DNA from: Pseudoroseomonas ludipueritiae
GTDB taxonomy: Bacteria > Pseudomonadota > Alphaproteobacteria > Acetobacterales > Acetobacteraceae
Direction of reading: 5' to 3'
DNA length: 64,000 bases
Assembly: GCF_014490445.1 (NCBI RefSeq)
Contig: NZ_JACTUZ010000002.1
Location: 1-64,000 of the forward strand
Part shown: in pieces, positions 59,109 to 64,000 of the stretch
Layout of the letters: each line of letters opens with the position of its first letter
Numbering within the stretch: position 1 is the first letter of the stretch
Made by a program: the position numbers and the translations under genes
Notes under the pieces: model-generated
The model's database searches: none
What the model was told of the DNA's origin: nothing
Seen by the model: only the letters and a program-made list of their open reading frames with translations

Positions 59109-60446
59109 ATGCTGACCGCCGAGGAGAACGAAACCCTGTGCCGCGTGGAGGGCGATGCCCCCATGGGCCAGCTGATGCGCCGCCACTGGGTGCCCGCCCT
59201 GCTGTCCGAGCAACTGGCCGAGCCCGATGGCAAGCCGGTGCGCCTGACCTTGTTCGGCGAGAAGCTGGTCGCCTTCCGCGACAGCGAAGGGCGGCTGGGC
59301 GTGCTGGGCGAGATGTGCCCGCACCGCAAGGCGTCCCTCGCCTTCGGGCGCAACGAGAACTGCGGGCTGCGCTGCCTGTATCATGGCTGGAAGTTCGACG
59401 TGGAAGGCAATGTCGTGGACATGCCTTCCGAGCCCAAGGAAAGCGGCTTCGCCGAGCGGGTGAAGCACAAGTCCTATCCGGCGCGGGAAGCCGGCGGCTT
59501 CGTCTGGGTCTATATGGGCCCCGCCGATGCCATGCCGGAATTCGAGCCGCCGCCCTGGGCGCCGACGCCGGAAGCGCAGGCCGCCATCGTGCGCATCCAG
59601 CTGCCCTGCAACTGGGCGCAGATCATGGAAGGGCAGATCGACAGCGCCCATTCCTCCTCCCTGCATTCCTCCGACATGCGCCCCGCCCGCGGGGAAGCGA
59701 CGGCGCTGGACACGCACTGGGTGCGGCCTTCCACGGACAAGAACCCGCGCATCCAGGTGCAGGTCACGAATTACGGCATGCGCTATGCCGCCATCCGCCG
59801 CCCCATCATGAACGCGGCGACGCAGGATTATGTGCGGATCACCACCTTCGTCGCGCCCTTCACGGCGCTGATCCCGCCCAATTCCACCTACAACGTCGCC
59901 AGCGTCATCGTGCCGCGCGACGACACCAGCAGCTATTTCCACTTTATCGCCTGGCACGAGAGCCGGGAGGCCATCAGCACCGCCGCCTGGCGCAAGTTCT
60001 GCGTGGCGGAGGTGGGCGTCGATGTCGACGAGGACTTCCGCCCCATGAAGCGGCATGCCTCCAACGACTACCTGCAGGACCGCGCGCTGATGAAGACGGG
60101 GAATTCCTTCACCGGCATCCCCGGCATTCCCAACCAGGACATCGCCATGTGGGAGTCCATGGGCCCGATCGCGGACCGCACCTCCGAACGGCTGGGCGCC
60201 AGCGACATCGCGGTGATCCAGTTCCGCCGCATCATGCTGGATGCCGTGGCGCGCCATAGCGCCGGCGCCGCCCCCATCGGGCTGGAGGCGCCGCACCTGC
60301 CGCAGGCCAAGCTGCGCTCCTACCAGGGCGTGGTGCCGAAGACGGAGAACTGGCGCACCCTCGGCGCGTCCGAGGAGGAAGTGGCCTATCTCAGCGGCAT
60401 GGAGGAGGAGGAAGACGAGAAGGCCATGGCCCAGGCCGCTCTCTGA
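59109..60446 (+). CDS. Rieske aromatic oxygenase, phthalate 4,5-dioxygenase oxygenase-type (Pht3-like)
   Basis: The 445-residue protein has a Rieske [2Fe-2S] site with C70-P-H72 and C89-x-x-H92 (CPHRKASLAFGRNENCGLRC, YHGWK). The mononuclear iron site is around D178, H181 and H186 (EGQIDSAHSSSLHSSDM), the form seen in phthalate dioxygenases and related mono-component oxygenases. It uses electrons from the reductase encoded divergently to hydroxylate an aromatic diacid. It is the only gene before a strong hairpin. The substrate may differ from phthalate, as the neighbouring M29/NicX-like gene suggests. Confidence 0.9.
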   Translation: MLTAEENETLCRVEGDAPMGQLMRRHWVPALLSEQLAEPDGKPVRLTLFGEKLVAFRDSEGRLGVLGEMCPHRKASLAFGRNENCGLRCLYHGWKFDVEGNVVDMPSEPKESGFAERVKHKSYPAREAGGFVWVYMGPADAMPEFEPPPWAPTPEAQAAIVRIQLPCNWAQIMEGQIDSAHSSSLHSSDMRPARGEATALDTHWVRPSTDKNPRIQVQVTNYGMRYAAIRRPIMNAATQDYVRITTFVAPFTALIPPNSTYNVASVIVPRDDTSSYFHFIAWHESREAISTAAWRKFCVAEVGVDVDEDFRPMKRHASNDYLQDRALMKTGNSFTGIPGIPNQDIAMWESMGPIADRTSERLGASDIAVIQFRRIMLDAVARHSAGAAPIGLEAPHLPQAKLRSYQGVVPKTENWRTLGASEEEVAYLSGMEEEEDEKAMAQAAL

Positions 60447-60473
60447 GCGCGGGGCCGGTGGCGCCCCTCACCG

Positions 60474-60496
60474 CCCGGCCGGATACCGGCCGGGCC
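60474..60496 (+). terminator. Terminator/attenuator hairpin after the Rieske gene
   Basis: GCCCGGCCGG (60474-60483) pairs perfectly with CCGGCCGGGC (60487-60496) around an ATA loop. CCGTTT follows. It lies 27 nt after the Rieske stop and only 21 bp before the marR start. Confidence 0.6.
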
Positions 60497-60517
60497 CGTT
60501 TCGGTGTAACCTGCGCC

Positions 60518-60976
60518 ATGCCAACCACGCAGGATACCACCCTGACGGATTCCCTCCCCTTCGATCAGAGCGTCGGCTTCCTGGTGCGGGACCTGAACCG
60601 CGCGATCCAGCGGCACCTGCAGGCCAGGCTGCAGGAATATGACGTGGCGCTCGGCGCCTGGTACTTCCTGCGCGTGCTGTGGGAGGAGGACGGCCTGACG
60701 CAGCGCGACCTCGCGCGCCGGGTCGGCATGATGGAGCCCACCGCCGTGGCCGCCCTGCGCGGCATGGAGACCCAGGGCTGGATCCGCCGGGTGCGGTCCG
60801 AGACGGATAAGCGCAAGGTCTTCCTGTTTCTCACCCAGGCGGGCCACGAGCTGCGGGAGCGGCTGGTGCCCGAGGCGCATGCCGTCAATCTGGCGGCCGT
60901 CGGGAACATGACCGAGGACGAGGCGCGGATGTTCCGCGCCCTCCTCCGGCGGGCCAGGGCCAACTTTCCATCCTGA
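60518..60976 (+). CDS. MarR-family transcriptional regulator
   Basis: The product has 152 residues, from the ATG preceded by no strong Shine-Dalgarno; the frame extends upstream through the hairpin. The winged helix-turn-helix is typical: LTQRDLARRVGMMEPTAVAALRGMETQGWIRR followed by the wing with SETDKRKVFLFLT. MarR proteins often repress aromatic catabolic operons and are released by the aromatic acid or its CoA ester. It follows the Rieske gene, and the paired TTAGANACCTAA sites are its likely targets. Confidence 0.9.
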   Translation: MPTTQDTTLTDSLPFDQSVGFLVRDLNRAIQRHLQARLQEYDVALGAWYFLRVLWEEDGLTQRDLARRVGMMEPTAVAALRGMETQGWIRRVRSETDKRKVFLFLTQAGHELRERLVPEAHAVNLAAVGNMTEDEARMFRALLRRARANFPS

Positions 60977-60984
60977 GCCCTTGC

Positions 60985-61015
60985 CGCGGGCAGCCCGCGC
61001 AGGGGCTTGCCCCTG
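60985..61015. terminator. Tandem hairpins between convergent marR and 2OG oxygenase genes
   Basis: CGCGGG-CAG-CCCGCG (60985-60999) and CAGGGGC-TT-GCCCCTG (61000-61015) are two adjacent perfect hairpins in the 88-bp gap after marR. They probably end the marR message and may also act on the opposing gene. Confidence 0.5.
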
Positions 61016-61064
61016 GCGCCTCGCCATGCCGCCCGAGGCCGGGCGGCTGCGGAGGGCCTGCCGC

Positions 61065-62093
61065 TTAGCCCAGGAGATCGGCGTGGTAGCGCCGCGCCAC
61101 GTCGGGATGCGAGCGCAGGCGGCCCTTCAGGTAGTTCGCGCCCACATTGCGGAAGAGCGGGTTCTCCGGGTCGCTGGCGGGGCCCTGTGCCTCGGCGGCC
61201 AGGGCCGGCGGCAGCGCCAGCAGCGGCACCTCGGCATCCAGCCGCGCGCCCAGGAAAAAAGCGATGGAAGACCGGTCACGCCCCGAAGGGGGGCTGACCA
61301 CGCGGTGCACGGTGGCCTTCAAGTAGCCGTTGGAGGCCAGTTCCAGCAACTCCCCGATATTCACCACGAAGGTGCCGGGCAGCGGCACGGCATCCACCCA
61401 GCCTTCCGCCGTTTCCGCCTGCAACCCGCCGGCATCGTCCTGCAGCACGAAGGTCAGCAGCCCACTGTCCTTGTGCGCGCCCACACCCTGGTCCGCATCC
61501 TCCGTCACGCGGCCGGGATAGCGGATGATCTTCATGGTCTGGTTGGGAGAGCCGGCATAGATCTCCTCCAGCGCCTCCGGGTCGCCCACCAGCGCCTCGG
61601 CGAAGGCACGCACAAGGCGGATGGCGACCTCCGTCAGCCGCGCCTGCCATTCCAGCAGCGTGGGCCGCAGTTCCGGCAGCGCCTCGTCTGGCCAGAGATT
61701 GGGGCCCTGCAGCCGCGCCCAGGGCGGCGTATCGGGGCCGATCGGCAGGGCCTCGCGCTCGGCATGCACGTCGAACTGCTCGCGCCAGTCGGGCTTGCCC
61801 CGCGTCAGTTCCAGCCCGGCGCGGTTGTAGCCGCGGAAATGCGGGGAATGGATCATCTGCACCCTCAGCTTCTCCGCCTCCGGCAGGGCGAAGAAGCGGC
61901 GGGAGACATCGCGCACCCGCGCCTCCAGCCCGGCCGGCACGCCGTGACCGGCGAGGTAGAAGAAGCCGACCTCACGGGCGGCCTGACGCAGTTCCTCCAG
62001 GAAGGCGGCGCGGTCTTCCGGCGCGCCGTCGAGACGGCTGATGTCGAGCAGCGGCAGGCAGGCCCTGGCGGCAAGGTCGATGCTGGCGGACAT
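61065..62093 (-). CDS. 2-oxoglutarate/Fe(II) oxygenase, isopenicillin N synthase family
   Basis: This 342-residue protein has the N-terminal DIOX_N region (LPLLDISRLDGAPEDRAAF to VGFFYLAGHGVPAGLEARV). The iron-binding H-x-D lies in GVGAHKDSGLLTFVL, the distal His in LKATVHRVVSPPSG, and the oxoglutarate-binding R-x-S in RDRSSIAFFLG. It oxidises an unknown substrate, probably in amino-acid or sulfur metabolism, given the MetY gene 42 bp upstream. It is cytosolic. Confidence 0.88.
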   Translation of the reverse strand: MSASIDLAARACLPLLDISRLDGAPEDRAAFLEELRQAAREVGFFYLAGHGVPAGLEARVRDVSRRFFALPEAEKLRVQMIHSPHFRGYNRAGLELTRGKPDWREQFDVHAEREALPIGPDTPPWARLQGPNLWPDEALPELRPTLLEWQARLTEVAIRLVRAFAEALVGDPEALEEIYAGSPNQTMKIIRYPGRVTEDADQGVGAHKDSGLLTFVLQDDAGGLQAETAEGWVDAVPLPGTFVVNIGELLELASNGYLKATVHRVVSPPSGRDRSSIAFFLGARLDAEVPLLALPPALAAEAQGPASDPENPLFRNVGANYLKGRLRSHPDVARRYHADLLG

Positions 62094-62135
62094 GGTGCTG
62101 GGTTCCTCTCTGGAATCAGGTGAAGGCCGGGCCGC

Positions 62136-63449
62136 TCAGGCCGCCGCGGCGAGGCCGCCGACCGCAGCCAGGCCGCGTGCCAGGTCGGCCAGGATGTCGT
62201 CCGGATGCTCCAGCCCGATCGACAGCCGCACATAGCCGGGCGTCACGCCTGTCTGGGCCTGTTCGGCGGGCGAGAGCTGGCTATGCGTGGTGCTGGCCGG
62301 ATGGATGGCGAGGCTGCGCGCGTCGCCGATATTGGCGACGTGGTAGAGCAGCCGCAGCGCATCGATGAAGCGCTGCCCGGCCTCCCGCCCGCCCGCCAGC
62401 TCCAGGCCTACCAGCCCGCCGAAGCCGCCGGCGAGGTAGCGCCTGGCGCGCTCCCGCGCCTCACCGGCCTGCAGGGAAGGATGGATCACCCGCGCCACGC
62501 CGGGCTGGCGGCTCAGCCAGGCGGCGACGGTCGCGGCCGTCTCGCTATGGCGCCGGATGCGCAGCGGCAGGGTCTCGATCCCCTGCAGGATCTGGAAGGC
62601 ATTGAAGGGCGAGAGCGGCGCGCCCAGGTCCCGCTGCACGGAGGAGCGCACGGCGGCGATATAGGGCGCCACGCCCAGCTTCGGCGCCGCCTCCGTCCAG
62701 ACGGCGCCGTGGTAGCTCGGGTCCGGCTCGTTCAGGGCGGGCTGCCGCGCGGGCACGGCGGTCCAGTCGAAACGGCCGCTGTCGATCACCGCGCCGGCGA
62801 TGCTGGTGCCATGGCCGCCCAGATACTTGGTGGCGGAATACACCACGATGGCCGCGCCATGCTCGAAGGGCCGCGCCAGCAGCGGCGCCGCCGTGTTGTC
62901 CAGGATCAGCGGGATGCCGAGGGGCCGCCCGATGGCCGCCACCTCGGCGATGGGGAAGGCCACCAGCTTCGGGTTGGGCAGCGTCTCGCCATAATAGGCG
63001 CGGGTACGGTCATCGGTGGCGCGGCGGAAATTGTCAGGGTCGGCGGGATCGACGAAGCGGACCTCGATGCCCTGGCGCTTCAGCGTATTGCTGAAAAGAT
63101 TCCAGGTGCCGCCGTAAAGGTCGGTGGAGGAGACGATATTGTCCCCCGCCCGCGCCAGGGCCAGCACCGCGAAGGCCGAGGCCGCCTGGCCCGAACCCAG
63201 CGCCAGCGCGCCCGCCCCGCCTTCCAGCGCGGCCAGGCGCTGTTCCAGCACATCCACCGTGGGATTGCCGGTGCGGGAATAGATGAAGCCCAGTTGCTCC
63301 AGCGCGAAGAGGCTGCGCGCCTGCTCGCTGCTTTCGAACCGGAAGGAGGTGGTCTGGTAGATCGGCACGGCGACCGCGCCATGAGTCGGGTCGGCACGCC
63401 AGCCGGCATGCAGGGCCAGGGTTTCCGGGTGCAGGCTTTCGTCGGACAT
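62136..63449 (-). CDS. metY: O-acetylhomoserine sulfhydrylase-like Cys/Met metabolism PLP enzyme
   Basis: The 437-residue protein starts at the ATG behind GAGGAA; the frame is open upstream but without a start signal. It has PLP-enzyme motifs AVPIYQTTSFRFESSEQ, YSRTGNPTVDVLEQRLAALE, VSSTDLYGGTWNLFSNTL and the PLP lysine in VVYSATKYLGGHGTSIAG. Length over 420 with the large lid region fits MetY/O-acetylhomoserine aminocarboxypropyltransferase, which makes homocysteine from sulfide. It is followed by a 2OG oxygenase gene and preceded by sulfonate/taurine-type ABC sequences. Confidence 0.9.
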   Translation of the reverse strand: MSDESLHPETLALHAGWRADPTHGAVAVPIYQTTSFRFESSEQARSLFALEQLGFIYSRTGNPTVDVLEQRLAALEGGAGALALGSGQAASAFAVLALARAGDNIVSSTDLYGGTWNLFSNTLKRQGIEVRFVDPADPDNFRRATDDRTRAYYGETLPNPKLVAFPIAEVAAIGRPLGIPLILDNTAAPLLARPFEHGAAIVVYSATKYLGGHGTSIAGAVIDSGRFDWTAVPARQPALNEPDPSYHGAVWTEAAPKLGVAPYIAAVRSSVQRDLGAPLSPFNAFQILQGIETLPLRIRRHSETAATVAAWLSRQPGVARVIHPSLQAGEARERARRYLAGGFGGLVGLELAGGREAGQRFIDALRLLYHVANIGDARSLAIHPASTTHSQLSPAEQAQTGVTPGYVRLSIGLEHPDDILADLARGLAAVGGLAAAA

Positions 63450-63490
63450 GTCAGCGATTCCTCGCGAGGGATTCAGGTGATGGAGGGGCA

Positions 63491-63519
63491 GGCGGGGCGG
63501 CGGCCGACATCGCCCCGCC
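63491..63519 (-). promoter_or_regulatory. GC hairpin in the leader of the metY-like gene
   Basis: GGCGGGGCG (63491-63499) pairs perfectly with CGCCCCGCC (63511-63519) across 11 nt, 42 nt upstream of the metY-like start. It could terminate the ABC transcript or control metY. I looked for conserved SAM-II or SAM-I riboswitch cores and saw none. Confidence 0.4.
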
Positions 63520-63550
63520 ATCACGCCGCGCAGGGGCCGGGACAGAGGCG

Positions 63551-63679
63551 TCACGGCGCCTTCACCGAGACCAGGGAAAGGAGGCGCTCCGGCACCGGGG
63601 ACGCGACGAGGCCGAGCTGCCGGACAGCCAGCAGCACGAGGCCCAGCGCCAGCACGACCCGGAGCGCCAGCCCCCTCAA
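63551..63679 (-). CDS. Putative small membrane protein (42 aa) coupled to the ABC ATPase gene
   Basis: A 42-codon frame starts with a TTG that overlaps the ATPase stop (TTGA) and reads [20 protein letters not shown] before a polar tail ending SLVSVKAP. One hydrophobic segment (about residues 4-24) would span the membrane. The overlap and lack of internal stops favour a real coupled gene, but no strong Shine-Dalgarno exists and no family is recognised. Confidence 0.4.
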   Translation of the reverse strand: MRGLALRVVLALGLVLLAVRQLGLVASPVPERLLSLVSVKAP

Positions 63680-64000
63680 TCCGCGAGCCCGAGCAGGCCC
63701 AGCGCCTGGCGGCGCAGGGCCACCAGATGCGGGTCGTCCCGGTGGCGCGGGTAAGGCCGGTCCACCACCAGCTCGGCCGTGATGCGTGCCGGGCGCGGCG
63801 AGAAGACAATGACGCGCTGCGCCAGGATCAGCGCTTCCTCCACGTCATGCGTCACCAGCAGCGCCGTCAGGCCGGAGCGCTGCCACAGCCGCACCAGTTC
63901 CGCCTGCATGGAGAGGCGGGTCAGGCTGTCCAGCTTGCCCAGCGGCTCATCCAGCAGCAGCAGGCGCGGGTCGTTCACCAGCGCCCGGGCCAGCGCCACG
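63676..64000 (-). CDS. ABC transporter ATP-binding protein (TauB/SsuB type), N-terminus beyond window
   Basis: Only the last 107 residues are visible. They begin within the signature helix ([19 protein letters not shown], holding Walker B and the catalytic Glu) and include [34 protein letters not shown] and the RPARI tail. The wording of the C-terminal half matches nitrate/sulfonate/taurine importers (NrtD/SsuB/TauB). The 5' part and permease partners lie outside the right edge. Confidence 0.88.
   Translation of the reverse strand, partial: VALARALVNDPRLLLLDEPLGKLDSLTRLSMQAELVRLWQRSGLTALLVTHDVEEALILAQRVIVFSPRPARITAELVVDRPYPRHRDDPHLVALRRQALGLLGLAD

Noticed and set aside
63450-63550. SAM riboswitch upstream of the metY-like gene
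   Set aside because: Only a GC hairpin is present; the conserved SAM-II and SAM-I core sequences are not found.
1-64000. CRISPR arrays, tRNA/rRNA genes, insertion sequences or phage genes
   Set aside because: No regularly spaced repeats, RNA gene cores, transposases, integrases or terminal inverted repeats were seen on either strand.

Overview
The window is very GC-rich bacterial chromosomal DNA, densely packed with genes. Short gaps, ATGA overlaps and several GTG or TTG starts are frequent. Gene content points to a heterotrophic alphaproteobacterium, most likely Acetobacteraceae of the Roseomonas type. The evidence is many Bug-type (TctC-like) solute receptors, class III CoA transferases, a ScfR-type regulator beside isocitrate lyase, and PaoABC-type molybdenum enzymes. 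The lineage is inferred from gene content, not from a marker gene. I see no rRNA, tRNA, CRISPR array, insertion sequence or prophage. The window reads as accessory catabolic territory.

Layout. 1-3.4 kb: LacI-controlled operon on the minus strand (LacI, glutamine-amidotransferase-like protein, BtpA family, PfkB kinase cut by the window edge). 3.5-7.8 kb: serralysin-like RTX metalloprotease and a TPR/glycosyltransferase-like protein. 8.2-11.8 kb: sugar ABC importer. 11.9-14.8 kb: CapA-like protein and an orphan peptide-type binding protein. 15.2-19.8 kb: TetR regulator and a three-subunit molybdenum hydroxylase. 19.8-24.4 kb: quinate/shikimate-type block (QuiC1-like dehydratase, shikimate dehydrogenase, Bug receptor, TetR). 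24.4-26.4 kb: IclR regulator and CoA transferase. 26.7-30.9 kb: GH13 alpha-glucosidase, Bug receptor and acid-sugar dehydratase-like enolase-superfamily enzyme. 30.9-34.0 kb: ScfR-type regulator divergent from isocitrate lyase, with a 52-residue ORF after it. 34.0-45.4 kb: IclR regulator divergent from acyl-CoA ligase, MaoC-like hydratase, Bug, CoA transferase, then a leucine/isoprenoid-type set (biotin-dependent acyl-CoA carboxylase beta and alpha, enoyl-CoA hydratase, HMG-CoA lyase). 45.5-52.2 kb: hydrolases, MFS transporter, MocR regulator divergent from a LysE exporter, SDR and cupin. 52.2-61.0 kb: phthalate-type aromatic cluster. 61.0-64.0 kb: 2OG-Fe oxygenase, MetY-like enzyme, small membrane ORF and an ABC ATPase cut by the right edge.

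How the genes work together. Most blocks are self-contained catabolic modules, each with a local regulator and a recognisable palindrome in the matching promoter. The most unusual is 52.2-61.0 kb. It holds homologues of all four steps from phthalate to protocatechuate (Rieske oxygenase, PDR-type reductase, Gfo/Idh/MocA dehydrogenase, 4,5-dihydroxyphthalate decarboxylase). It also holds an M29/NicX-like metal enzyme, two Bug receptors and a 62-residue protein. The divergent promoter region has two near-identical TTAGANACCTAA sites about 151 bp apart around a Fur-box-like sequence. This suggests a phthalate-like, possibly N-heteroaromatic, substrate rather than plain phthalate.
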